Origin: Syntrophorhabdus sp.
GTDB lineage: Bacteria; Desulfobacterota; BSN033; UBA1163
Length of the DNA stretch: 23,242 nt
Reading direction: 5' to 3'
Assembly (NCBI GenBank): GCA_020724025.1
Contig: DYHU01000020.1
Span: forward strand, 1 to 23,242
The translations under genes and the position numbers were made by a program. Position 1 is the first letter of the stretch, and the number at the start of each line of letters is the position of its first letter. Below the pieces are notes generated by a model. That model searched no databases. It saw only the letters and a list, made by a program, of their open reading frames with translations, and was not told the origin of the DNA. Below, one piece after another: positions 14,979 through 23,242 of this stretch.

Positions 14979-15051
14979 CATCGATAAAGAAGTTGGACAT
15001 TTCAAATGCGGATTTCGGATTGCGGAATTCGGAGTTGAAAGCATTTAAAAC
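14979..15051 (+). repeat. Dispersed repeat, copy C (hairpin core deleted)
   Basis: Starts CATCGATAAAGAAGTTGG, continues CAAATGCGGATTTCGG and ends with GCATTTAAAAC. It keeps both ends of copies A and B but lacks the GC-rich central hairpin. Confidence 0.7.
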
Positions 15052-15096
15052 AAATCTTTCTATGCGGATTGCTTAAAGATTAATGTTCCCACCAAC

Positions 15097-15125
15097 AAAA
15101 AAAGGTTTAACCCCCATGACCTCTT
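15097..15125 (-). terminator. Possible terminator of the metallophosphoesterase gene
   Basis: On the minus strand the stop codon leads into AAGAGGT, a 12-nt loop, then ACCT followed by a run of Ts. The stem is about 7 bp with one G-T pair, and seven Ts end it. The stem is weak. Confidence 0.35.
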
Positions 15126-16245
15126 AGCGTTTTTCCCCTTCGCTAAATTTGATGACCACGATTTCGGGTTTTGTATCGATGCGCATGGGAGGTCCCCAGG
15201 TTCCCACCCCGCTGGAGGTATAAATTAGAAAGTCGCCAAATCTTTTCAATCCGTAATCGTAACCCTTGTAGATCCATGAGGTGATCAACCGGAAGAGGAA
15301 GACTTGCCCCTGGTGCGTGTGACCGGAAAGCTGAGCAGAGATTCCCTGATCCCTGGCGATCTCCAGATCGAAAGGGGCGTGTTTTAAGAGGATGCTGGGT
15401 TTCCGACGGTCGATCTTCATCCTCTGCAGGATCGTCCTAAACTGTTCCTGATTTCTCGAATCTCTGTAACCGACGCCAATGATCTGCAGACCATCGATCT
15501 CCACTTTTTCATTATCCAGGACACGTATTCCCGCACGTCGCACGGCCTGGAGGTACGGGGTGTTGTCATAGAATTCTTCATGATTGCCGGTGATGAAATA
15601 GGAGCCGTAAGAGGAAGCGATCTGCGACAGGGGCTCGACCATATGACTGAGGTCCATCGCCTCCCCGCCGTCATAGAGATCGCCACCGATAAAGACAATG
15701 TCCGGACGAAGATCCTGGATCCTCTTCGCAATGTGTTGAGCAAACCGGTAATTCCTCACCTGACCTAAATGGATGTCGCTAATCCAGACAGCAGTCTTGT
15801 CTTTCCAGGTGGTGGGTAGATTGGGAAGCGGAAGGTTCACTGTTTTGATACGGATGACCCCGGCATTCCTGAACCCGTAAAGGCTTGCGATGAGGGCGAT
15901 CCCGATCAGGATGATGATCAAGATCCTTCGATCTAAGGGGAAGTGGAATAATTTCATCGCGCCGTAAATGATCCAGGAAAGGACGGATGCAAGAACGAGG
16001 AGGTACAGAATCCCCAGCCACGATACGGAGGCTGTGTAAAGGTTTCGCACGAGAAGGTTAGAGTAATTAAAGGAGAAAAGGGACGAGGCGACGAGGCTGA
16101 TGGATAAACCACCCACGGCGACCCGCAAGATCCAGAGCTTCGCCGGATGGGCTACTCCAAAAAAAGGGACCAGGGTTTTGTATAAAAACCAGTGGCCTAA
16201 AAAGAGGATCGATTGGACAATTCCGATAAAGAGGACGAAGCGCAT
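15124..16245 (-). CDS. Membrane-anchored calcineurin-like metallophosphoesterase
   Basis: Predicted phosphoesterase resembling the YkuE/YaeI group; substrate unknown. The 373-aa product has four hydrophobic segments at about 1-28, 35-60, 72-98 and 107-125, then a catalytic domain with all metal motifs: SDIHLG (Asp 157, His 159), GGDLYDGG (Asp 189), GNHE (Asn 221, His 222), KHAP (His 289) and SGHTHQGQ (His 309, His 311). The C-terminal SSGVGTWGPPMRI is typical of this group. Topology suggests the catalytic domain follows the last membrane helix at the membrane surface. The ATG at 16245 has only a weak ribosome site. It stands alone, convergent with the YoeB gene and divergent from addB. Confidence 0.9.
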   Translation of the reverse strand: MRFVLFIGIVQSILFLGHWFLYKTLVPFFGVAHPAKLWILRVAVGGLSISLVASSLFSFNYSNLLVRNLYTASVSWLGILYLLVLASVLSWIIYGAMKLFHFPLDRRILIIILIGIALIASLYGFRNAGVIRIKTVNLPLPNLPTTWKDKTAVWISDIHLGQVRNYRFAQHIAKRIQDLRPDIVFIGGDLYDGGEAMDLSHMVEPLSQIASSYGSYFITGNHEEFYDNTPYLQAVRRAGIRVLDNEKVEIDGLQIIGVGYRDSRNQEQFRTILQRMKIDRRKPSILLKHAPFDLEIARDQGISAQLSGHTHQGQVFLFRLITSWIYKGYDYGLKRFGDFLIYTSSGVGTWGPPMRIDTKPEIVVIKFSEGEKR

Positions 16246-16463
16246 AATAATTAACCCATATTAACGGAAAAATCTCCAGACCGCCATTATTATTCTCCCC
16301 TTGGAGACTGTATCGCAAGTCCGTTCATGGTTCGATAGGGCCTGTCCTGAGTGAACCGTTCGTCCTGAGCGTGTCGAAGGGCGAACGGCTAATTGCGGCA
16401 CAGTCTCTTGCGGGGGAGGATGAAGGTGGGGGGATGCTGAGCGGTAGTTTATTTTAAAAACAT
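16246..16463. other. Divergent spacer upstream of addBA with nested repeat
   Basis: No gene seen. It holds a nested inverted-repeat element at 16295-16418 and a candidate promoter toward addB just after it. Confidence 0.6.
16295..16418. repeat. Nested inverted repeat: GAGACTGT arms around a TCGAAGG-type palindrome
   Basis: Outer arms GAGACTGTATCGCAA (16304-16318) and TTGCGGCACAGTCTC (16393-16407) pair with two mismatches and extend outward to CTCCCC / GGGGAG. Inside lies CCGTTCGTCCTGAGC followed by GTGTCGAAGGGCGAACGG, related to the htpX leader repeat. Confidence 0.7.
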
Positions 16464-16492
16464 AGGACACTTCCTGGGGGAGGTCTTATATT
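16464..16492 (+). promoter_or_regulatory. Candidate promoter for addBA
   Basis: AGGACA at 16464-16469 (four of six), 17-bp spacer, TATATT at 16487-16492 (five of six). Expected start near 16499, upstream of a small open frame and addB. Confidence 0.4.
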
Positions 16493-16532
16493 AGAATATG
16501 AATTGCGGAATTGGGATGATGAGGAGAAGAAA

Positions 16533-16643
16533 ATGTTGAATCCTATCGGCGCAGGGCATAGAATAGGGGGCAGTGTGTTCCCGGAGGAGAAAGGCAGGAT
16601 CGAAGGGAGATCAGAAGGGCGGGGTAGTCATGGGCAATGTTGA
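16533..16643 (+). CDS. Possible 36-aa leader peptide upstream of addB
   Basis: ATG at 16533 is preceded by GAGGAG with 6 nt spacing, better than the ribosome site of addB itself. The frame runs 36 codons (starting MLNPIGAGHRIGGSVF) and stops 14 nt inside addB, so it could couple translation into addB. It is rich in Gly, Arg and Glu and resembles no family I know. It may be chance. Confidence 0.3.
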   Translation: MLNPIGAGHRIGGSVFPEEKGRIEGRSEGRGSHGQC

Positions 16644-19600
16644 GAAGAAAGGGCGATTCCTGGTGGTTGGTGATTACCCTGAACTTGAATCCTTCTTTGT
16701 CAATGAGGTTAAGGCAATTAGAGAGGAGGAACCCTTTAACCCCCTCCTCATCCTTGTCTCCTCAAAACTCCTCGGACTTCACCTCCGGAGACTCCTTGCC
16801 GAGCAGGGAACGCCTCATTTTAACCTTCGATTCAAGACCTTAGAAGAGTTTGCAAGGGAAATCAGCCTTCCCCATCTTCTCCATCAGGGGAAAACCGAAA
16901 TCCCCTCCCACGCCGATGAACTCCTCATCGGCAACATTTTAAAATCATTGGCTTTACAGGACCAAGGGTTCTACTTCCGTGACATATCAGACCGACAGGG
17001 ATTCCACAGGGCCATTCTTGCCACCCTGAAAGACCTGAAAGACGGTTGCCTTTCACCGGGTGACATAGTGCCCCTTCTTGAGAACCGGAAGGTTAAAGAG
17101 CACCTCCATCATTCGAAGCTGAAAGATCTGTCGCGCCTGTGGGAAGCCTATGAGGAGAGGTTAAAGAAGCTCCATTGGTACGACGAGTCCGATCTCATGA
17201 TGAAGGGATCTCAATGGGTAAGAGATTCGTCTCAACTCAAGGAGACACCGAAGATTCTTGTTTATGGCTTTTATGACTTCAACACCGTCCAGAAAAAGTT
17301 TCTCCGGGCCTGTTTTAGTGATCGAGAGGCCACTTTCTTTCTTCCCTATGAATCCACCCCTGCCTTTGAGTTTGTAAAACCGGCCATGGACTGGCTCAGA
17401 GAGAATGGTTTTAAAGAAGTTAGTGCCAGAACATCGAAAGCTCAGCCGCGGCAGGCATTCCTCGACCATCTGTGCCGGCATCTCTTCAAGAGCGGAGAAG
17501 AGGTGAAGCCCTCTCCGGATGTCCTTCAGATCATCTCTGCGCCTGGTGAACCGAGAGAGGTTCGAGAAATCATAAGGATGATGCGCCAGGTGTCGCAGAA
17601 GAGAGGGATTCCTCTCCACGAAATGGGGGTCTTGCTTCGCTCCCCCCGGGACTATTTCCGGCTCTTCCGCGAGGCTTTCGATGGATTGGGGATCGATCCT
17701 TACCTCAGAGACGGGCTTCCGTTCATTGAAACTGAGGCCGGCCGAAGCCTCCTTTTACTTCTGGATATTATAAAAAGGAATTTTTCAAGACAATCCGTCA
17801 TGGAATTCGCCACCTTTGCCAGAATCAATCCCTCTCTTCTCACGAGCCAGGGAGAAGAGCCCCTTTATCCTCCCCAGTGGGATGCCATTTCCATCCAGGC
17901 AGGAATTGTGGAAGGGGAGAAAGAGTGGGAGGAAAGGTTGGCACGGCTTAAACAGAGCTGGAAAGAAAAAACAGAAACAGATGGCGGAGAGGGTGAAGAG
18001 AAGAAAGGGATCTCCAAAGAAAATTTAATCGCCCTTGATCAATTAATCGAGTTCATAAAGAAACTTTCTCGGTCTCTCAAGGAATTGAAGACCTCAAATT
18101 CGTGGGGCGGACATGTGAAGGGGCTGATCAAGGCTTTTGAATCCCTTGTGGAACAGGGCGACGAGAGCCTCCTCATTAAACAGGCCATCAGAAGATTATC
18201 TGAACTGGATGACACTGGTATTCCTCCCTCTCGGGCGGATTTTGCACGACTGGTAGAGGAGGTATTAGAAGAAGAGGTCCTTCCCATCGGAAAATTCCAG
18301 AGAAATGGGCCGACCGTGGGCAATCTGATGGCAGCCCGCGGGGTTCCTTTTAGAATGATGATCCTTCCGGGAGTCGTTGAGAAGTCATTCCCTCCGCCCA
18401 TCCGGCAGGATGCAATCCTTCTGGACCAGGAGCGGAAAGCGCTTAACCTCGCTCTTAGCGGAAAAGAGACGAATCCATTGCCTTTCAAGGCGGAAGGCCG
18501 TCTGGATGAGGAACGTCTCCTCTTTCGGCTTGCCACAGGTGCGGCAAAGGAGAAGCTGATCCTTAGCTTTCCGCGCATTGAGATCGGAACGGGCAGGGAA
18601 CGCTTACCGTCCTCCTTCTTACTCGCCACTGTAAAAGCCATGACCGGAAGGAGCATCAACTTCCAGGAATTTGAGAAGTTTCAGGGCTTCAGCCGCCTCT
18701 CCTTGTCCGAAGTGGGGGTGAGCAACCCGGAGAAGGCCCTGGACGAGGTCGAGTATGATCTCTCCATAGGCCAGAGAGAGATAGGGAAGAAGAGACTGGA
18801 GGCCATGCTCTACCTGAAGGAGATATCCCCTTTTTTTGGAAAGGGCCTCCGGCTCGAGTCCTCGCAATGGGAGAAGAATACGTTCACTCCTTTTGAAGGG
18901 ATTGTCTCTTCAAAGGAAGCCTGCAAGATTCTGAAGGAATGCCATTCCATTTCAAAGAAGAGCATCTCCCCAACCCGGCTCGAAAACTACGCCTCCTGCC
19001 CCTATCAATATTTTTTAAAGGTGATCTTAGAGATCGAGCCGCTCACAGAGCCTGAGAAAGTCAGCAAGATCAGTCCTTCCGACAAGGGAAAACTCATCCA
19101 TTCCATCCTCTATAAGTTTTTTACCGACCTGAAGAAAGCAAAGGGAGATCGTTTCTCTCTGGAGCAGAAAGACCTGGAGAGGTTGCTCAGGATAGCCAAA
19201 AAAGAATTCATCGAATTTGAGCAGAGGGGGGTCACGGGTTACCCCATGTTCTGGGAGGTTGAGAAGAAGAGCATCCTCGACGACCTGATCCATCTCTTTG
19301 ATGAGGAGATGAGGAATAAAGATTTTGTCCCCGCCTATTTTGAGGTGAGCTACGGGATGAAACTCCCTGGTTCTCAGAGGAGTGAAATTTCTACGGAGAA
19401 ACCGATTTTAATCACTCTGGGAGAACAGGAGATCTCTTTAAGGGGGAGGGTTGACCGGATCGATCTGAAAGAGGAAGGAGGAAAAGTCAAGGCAAAGGTG
19501 ATCGATTACAAAAGCGGCGTGGCTTATGCGAAACCAAATGATTTTCAGGGAGGCACAACCTTGCAGCTTCCCCTTTATCTCTTTGCCTCCGACTATTTGC

Positions 19601-19938
19601 TTAAGGTTCTCCGCAAGGACATGGAGGTGGAATGTGCGGAATATTATTACCTCCAGGAGAGGAGGAAGAAAAGGCATGTCCCTTTTGAATCCTCCGAGCT
19701 GGAGAAAAGAGAGGAAGATCTTCACAACATCATCAGGACCATTACCGGAGGCATTGAAAATGGGATGTTCATCGCCAACCCAAGCAATTTTTGTCGAAAT
19801 TGCGATTTCAAATTGGTCTGCGGAACCTGGGGTCGTTTCCTCTTCGATCGAAAGAAGACGGATCCAAGGGTGAAGGAGTATCTCAAGATGAGGGAAGGCG
19901 AAGGGGAAGACGAAAAGGATGGGGAGGAAGAGGCATGA
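16630..19938 (+). CDS. addB: AddB-like helicase-nuclease subunit (PD-(D/E)XK nuclease with Fe-S cluster)
   Basis: Subunit B of the AddAB enzyme that resects double-strand breaks for RecA loading. The product is 1102 aa. The N-terminal part (about 1-750) has the inactive helicase-like fold; RFLVVGDYPELESFF stands where a Walker A would be and no GKT is seen. The C-terminal nuclease starts near SPTRLENYASCPYQYFL (Cys 790), then GKLIHSIL (His 824), GRVDRID (Asp 942), VIDYKSG (Asp 959, Lys 961) and LQLPLYL. Cys 1055, 1058 and 1064 (CRNCDFKLVC) with Cys 790 make the expected 4Fe-4S site. The ATG at 16630 is the probable start; an in-frame GTG at 16573 is less likely. Its TGA overlaps the addA ATG. 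Confidence 0.93.
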   Translation: MGNVEKKGRFLVVGDYPELESFFVNEVKAIREEEPFNPLLILVSSKLLGLHLRRLLAEQGTPHFNLRFKTLEEFAREISLPHLLHQGKTEIPSHADELLIGNILKSLALQDQGFYFRDISDRQGFHRAILATLKDLKDGCLSPGDIVPLLENRKVKEHLHHSKLKDLSRLWEAYEERLKKLHWYDESDLMMKGSQWVRDSSQLKETPKILVYGFYDFNTVQKKFLRACFSDREATFFLPYESTPAFEFVKPAMDWLRENGFKEVSARTSKAQPRQAFLDHLCRHLFKSGEEVKPSPDVLQIISAPGEPREVREIIRMMRQVSQKRGIPLHEMGVLLRSPRDYFRLFREAFDGLGIDPYLRDGLPFIETEAGRSLLLLLDIIKRNFSRQSVMEFATFARINPSLLTSQGEEPLYPPQWDAISIQAGIVEGEKEWEERLARLKQSWKEKTETDGGEGEEKKGISKENLIALDQLIEFIKKLSRSLKELKTSNSWGGHVKGLIKAFESLVEQGDESLLIKQAIRRLSELDDTGIPPSRADFARLVEEVLEEEVLPIGKFQRNGPTVGNLMAARGVPFRMMILPGVVEKSFPPPIRQDAILLDQERKALNLALSGKETNPLPFKAEGRLDEERLLFRLATGAAKEKLILSFPRIEIGTGRERLPSSFLLATVKAMTGRSINFQEFEKFQGFSRLSLSEVGVSNPEKALDEVEYDLSIGQREIGKKRLEAMLYLKEISPFFGKGLRLESSQWEKNTFTPFEGIVSSKEACKILKECHSISKKSISPTRLENYASCPYQYFLKVILEIEPLTEPEKVSKISPSDKGKLIHSILYKFFTDLKKAKGDRFSLEQKDLERLLRIAKKEFIEFEQRGVTGYPMFWEVEKKSILDDLIHLFDEEMRNKDFVPAYFEVSYGMKLPGSQRSEISTEKPILITLGEQEISLRGRVDRIDLKEEGGKVKAKVIDYKSGVAYAKPNDFQGGTTLQLPLYLFASDYLLKVLRKDMEVECAEYYYLQERRKKRHVPFESSELEKREEDLHNIIRTITGGIENGMFIANPSNFCRNCDFKLVCGTWGRFLFDRKKTDPRVKEYLKMREGEGEDEKDGEEEA

Positions 19939-22900
19939 AACCTGAGGTCAGACTGGCGGACCAGGAGGATCGGGACAGGGCAGCCAACGACCTTTCAGAA
20001 AGCTATATCATCGAAGCCGCTGCCGGGACAGGCAAGACTACTGTCCTTGTCAGACGCATCCTGAACCTGATCCGGGAAGGGGAGGCCAACCTTGAGGAGA
20101 TTGTGGCCATCACGTTCACGGAAAAGGCGGCCGGTGAATTAAAGGTGAAATTGCGTGAAGAATTGGAAAAAGCTGTCTTGGCGGCCAGCCATTCGGCCCA
20201 ACAGCATCGTCTGACACAGGCCCTCTCTGCCCTGGAGCGGATGCAGGTGACCACCATCCATTCTTTCTGTGGTTCCCTCCTTCGAGAAAGGCCTGTGGAG
20301 GCTCGACTCGATCCGAACTTTGAAGTCGCCGATGAGCTTACCGCTTCCCTTCTCCGTACGGATGTCTGGGAAGAATGGCTGGCGAAGGAGATGGACACTG
20401 TTCATCCCGGATTGGGAAAGGCAGTGCTGTTGGGGATCACCACAAGGCAATTAGAAAAACTCGGGCAGGTGATGTTGAACCATCGGGATGTCCTGGACTA
20501 CCTCCCATCTTTAGGTTCTAAATCAGAAGGGACAACGGATCGTTTTATTATATTCCTGAAGGACCGGATGAAAGAGCTGAACCCTTTAAAAGTCCAGTGC
20601 AAAAAACCGGACGAGGACAGGGCCTTTCAGAAAATCGAAGAGCTAAATGAACAGAGGGTTGAGCTTGAATGCCTTTCCAGCGAGGAGGAAAGGGAGGTCT
20701 TTATCTTTAGAAAACTGTCGATCGGATCGACAGAGAGGCTCGGCGCCCAGACCAAATGGAAAAGCAAGGAAGACCTTGAAGAGGTCCGAAAAGTGCTCAA
20801 ACAGATTTCTGGGGCTGTTGATGAGGTGAAAGCCAACATTGCTGATTTGGCTTTAACCGGATTAGCCAAACGTTTAATCAACTATGTCGAAGCCTATCAA
20901 AAAGCAAAGCAGGAGCGAAATTATCTCGACTTCAATGACCTCCTTCTCTACACGAGGCAGATGCTCAAGGATCATATCGAAGTCAGGCAATACTTTTGCC
21001 AGCGTTATAAGTTCCTGCTCGTCGATGAATTTCAGGATACAGACCCCCTTCAGGCAGAGATCGTTTTTTTCCTCTCAGAGATGGACAAAAAGACGCCTGC
21101 CCTGAAGTGGAGCGATGTGAAGGTATCGCCCAAGCGCCTCTTTCTCGTGGGAGACCCGAAACAGAGCATCTACCGATTCCGTAGGGCTGACATAGAAATG
21201 TATGAAGACGCCAAGAGGGGGATGGGCTCGAAGAGGCTCCTGACCATCTCTCAGAACTTCAGGTGTGCTCCATCCATCATTCGGGCGGTCAATAAAGTTT
21301 TTGGAGAACTCATCCAGCGCTCAACTCATGGAGACTACCAGCCGGAGTATGTGTCGCTCCATTTCGGCCGCAAAGAAACGACCCTCCCGCCTCAGCACGG
21401 CCTCATTTTTCTCTATCCTCCGGAGGACAGGAAATTTGTGATCAACAGCGTGGAAGAACAGAGAAGATGGGAGTCCCGATGCATTGCCTCATTCATCCAG
21501 AGAGTGGTCAGCGATGAGAAATGGCAGGTGTGGGATGAGTCTCTTCAGTCGTTGAGACCTGTCGGGCTCAGGGATATTGCCATCCTGATGAGGACCTACC
21601 GCCCCCTGGAATATCTTGAAAATGCACTTCGATCCTATGATGTGGACTACAGGGTCGTCGGGGGAAGGTATTTTTATAAGAGGCAGGAAGTGGAGCAACT
21701 CCTTGCCGTGCTCCGTGCCGTTGATAACCCCCACGACAAGGTGGCCCTCATGGCGGCCCTGCGATCTCCCTTCTTCGGAATTTCTGATGAAGAGATCTTT
21801 ATCTTCCATCAAGAAGGAGGAGCGCTGAATTACCTTCAGGAGGCGAAGGGGACGCTCCTGGAGAAGCCTCTGCATCTCCTGCGAGAGCTTCACGAAATGC
21901 GGAACCAAACCAGTGTTGCGGCTGTCCTCCACCGGCTTTATTTGGCAACGAGTGGGCTGGTTCTCTTTCTCCTCAAACCCCAGGGAGAGCAGAGAGTGGC
22001 AAACCTGCTTAAGGTCGGCGATACGGCCAGGGCACTGGCAGAACGGGGGATGCTCAGTTTCAGAGGTTTTGTTCGGTGGCTGGCTGAGCGGCAGGAGGAG
22101 GAGGCTGAGGAGGAAGAACCGCCAACACTTGAAAGGGGCGATGACTTTGTAAAACTGATGACCATCCACAAGGCAAAAGGGTTGGAGTTTCCTGTGGTCA
22201 TCCTGACCGACCTTGCGTACAAGGGAAGGGAAGGAAGGGATTTTATCGTAGACCGCAAGGGCCAGAGGATCGCCATCAAGGTGGGGAGCCAGAAGGAACA
22301 ATTCTGGACAAGAAATTTCGAAGACCTGAGCGAATGGGAGGAGATCCGAGGAGAGGCAGAAGAGAGACGTCTTCTCTATGTGGCGACGACCCGAGCCAGG
22401 GACTTTTCCGTTCTGCCTCTTTACTGGGTAAAAGAGAAGAATGGGGAGCCCCAGGTGCCTGAAAAGAGTTTCCTGAAATATGTTCAGGATTATTTTCCAA
22501 GGCCTAGTGAAGTTTCCTTCGGGCAGTGGAAGGAAGACTTCCTGATCTACGACACAAAGAAGCTTGAACTTGAGCTTGAGGGGAGTTCCGCATTCAGGAC
22601 AAGACTGAATCCTGAGATGGAGGGAGGGGAAGATTCTAAACGAATTCTTTCCGAAAGGAATAAGTGGAAGGATTCTCAGGAGAAACTGACAAAGCAAGCA
22701 AGTGAGGGCCGTCCAATCACTACAGCCACGGAGAAGGTCTCAGAATTTGAAAAGGATGACGAATGGGGAATGTCACCAGTGACCAAAGGAGAAGGAGCCA
22801 TCTTTGGGAAACTTATTCACCGTCTTTTTGAGAAGATGGACTGGAGCCGGTCTGGTTTGCTTGAAAAGATGGCAGAGATAGAAGGGAAAGATCTTGGAGC

Positions 22901-23242
22901 AACAGGACCCATGATAAAAAGGGCAGGGGAGATGGTTAAGGAGGCGATCCATTCTCCACTCCTTCAGAGAGTTATAAAATCGGACAATTACCAGAAAGAA
23001 GTTCCATTTACTTATAAGAATAATGGAACTATTTTTGAAGGAGTCATGGATGTGGTTTTTAGGGAAGGGGATGGGCTGGTGGTTCTGGATTTTAAGACGG
23101 ACTTAGTAGAGAAAGATAACTTAAACTCAAAGATCGAACATTATAAACCCCAGGCGAAAGTTTACTCGGATGCAATTAAGACCATCTTTGGTCAACCTCC
23201 CAAAGAGGTGATTTTGTTTTTTCTTCATCTGATGGAGCCGGT
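19935..23242 (+). CDS. addA: AddA-like UvrD-family helicase-nuclease subunit, runs off right edge
   Basis: Subunit A of AddAB, a 3'-5' superfamily 1 helicase with its own nuclease domain. 1102 codons are visible. Helicase motifs are in order and in one frame: AAAGTGKTTVLV (Lys 34), AITFTEKAAGELK, LLVDEFQDTDPLQ (Asp 364, Glu 365), VGDPKQSIYRFRRAD, NFRCAPSI, LMTIHKAKGLEFPVVIL and RRLLYVATTRARD. The C-terminal nuclease begins with GKLIHRLF (His 962), then GVMDVVF (Asp 1039) and VLDFKTD (Asp 1052, Lys 1054). Known AddA proteins are about 1200-1250 aa, so roughly 100 residues are missing beyond the edge. The ATG shares ATGA with the addB stop, with GGGGAGG upstream. Confidence 0.95.
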   Translation, partial: MKPEVRLADQEDRDRAANDLSESYIIEAAAGTGKTTVLVRRILNLIREGEANLEEIVAITFTEKAAGELKVKLREELEKAVLAASHSAQQHRLTQALSALERMQVTTIHSFCGSLLRERPVEARLDPNFEVADELTASLLRTDVWEEWLAKEMDTVHPGLGKAVLLGITTRQLEKLGQVMLNHRDVLDYLPSLGSKSEGTTDRFIIFLKDRMKELNPLKVQCKKPDEDRAFQKIEELNEQRVELECLSSEEEREVFIFRKLSIGSTERLGAQTKWKSKEDLEEVRKVLKQISGAVDEVKANIADLALTGLAKRLINYVEAYQKAKQERNYLDFNDLLLYTRQMLKDHIEVRQYFCQRYKFLLVDEFQDTDPLQAEIVFFLSEMDKKTPALKWSDVKVSPKRLFLVGDPKQSIYRFRRADIEMYEDAKRGMGSKRLLTISQNFRCAPSIIRAVNKVFGELIQRSTHGDYQPEYVSLHFGRKETTLPPQHGLIFLYPPEDRKFVINSVEEQRRWESRCIASFIQRVVSDEKWQVWDESLQSLRPVGLRDIAILMRTYRPLEYLENALRSYDVDYRVVGGRYFYKRQEVEQLLAVLRAVDNPHDKVALMAALRSPFFGISDEEIFIFHQEGGALNYLQEAKGTLLEKPLHLLRELHEMRNQTSVAAVLHRLYLATSGLVLFLLKPQGEQRVANLLKVGDTARALAERGMLSFRGFVRWLAERQEEEAEEEEPPTLERGDDFVKLMTIHKAKGLEFPVVILTDLAYKGREGRDFIVDRKGQRIAIKVGSQKEQFWTRNFEDLSEWEEIRGEAEERRLLYVATTRARDFSVLPLYWVKEKNGEPQVPEKSFLKYVQDYFPRPSEVSFGQWKEDFLIYDTKKLELELEGSSAFRTRLNPEMEGGEDSKRILSERNKWKDSQEKLTKQASEGRPITTATEKVSEFEKDDEWGMSPVTKGEGAIFGKLIHRLFEKMDWSRSGLLEKMAEIEGKDLGATGPMIKRAGEMVKEAIHSPLLQRVIKSDNYQKEVPFTYKNNGTIFEGVMDVVFREGDGLVVLDFKTDLVEKDNLNSKIEHYKPQAKVYSDAIKTIFGQPPKEVILFFLHLMEP

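Noticed and set aside
11763..15051. Integron-like attC sites between the toxin-antitoxin modules
   Set aside because: Only copy C has a GTTRRRY-like core (GTTGGAC); copies B and D have GTTGGCT/GTTGGCC, and no consistent RYYYAAC partner or integrase was seen. Gene orientations are also mixed.
21489..22697. 402-codon open frame on the minus strand
   Set aside because: It lies entirely inside addA, whose helicase and nuclease motifs continue in one frame through this stretch. The antisense product shows no recognisable motif.

Overview
The window looks like ordinary chromosome from a Gram-negative, anaerobe-type bacterium. The best guess is Desulfobacterota (former Deltaproteobacteria), possibly a metagenome-derived genome. 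This placement is inference. It rests on the gene string ileS-lspA-lgt-def-fmt-DUF116-htpX-rsmB-rpe, on lipoprotein-processing genes placed beside translation genes, and on protein style. I saw no rRNA, tRNA, CRISPR array or intact insertion sequence.

Layout. (1) Positions 1-434, minus strand: part of a MazG-type NTP pyrophosphohydrolase that appears to keep only the C-terminal repeat. (2) 568-10412, plus strand: a housekeeping run covering isoleucyl-tRNA synthetase, signal peptidase II, prolipoprotein diacylglyceryl transferase, peptide deformylase, Met-tRNA formyltransferase, a DUF116 membrane protein, HtpX protease, 16S rRNA m5C967 methyltransferase and ribulose-5-phosphate epimerase. Several junctions overlap or touch (lgt/def, def/fmt, htpX/rsmB), so translational coupling is likely. 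Strong sigma70-like promoters restart transcription before htpX and before rpe. (3) 10582-11454: an exported DsbA-like thioredoxin-fold protein. (4) 11455-15123: a gene-poor accessory stretch with two toxin-antitoxin modules (HigB/HigA type and Phd/YoeB type) and a secreted protein of unknown function, separated by copies of one dispersed repeat. (5) 15124-16245, minus strand: a membrane-anchored metallophosphoesterase. (6) 16630 to the right edge: the addB-addA helicase-nuclease operon for double-strand break repair. addA runs off the window.

The most unusual thing is the spacer DNA rather than a new protein system. Almost every spacer longer than about 80 bp is filled with repeat or palindromic sequence from several distinct families. 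These include degenerate tandem repeats in strict 8-nt register at five places with different consensus sequences (one forms a large palindromic array), a 15-bp repeat and AT-rich inverted repeat between lspA and lgt, TCGAAGG-type hairpins, a GTCATTCC/GGAATGAC element, a 135-bp element with 17-bp terminal inverted repeats, and a four-copy family around the toxin-antitoxin modules. Some of these supply stop codons or invade start regions, which changes the best start choices for DUF116, lgt and the DsbA-like gene. No convincing new enzymatic or defence system was found.
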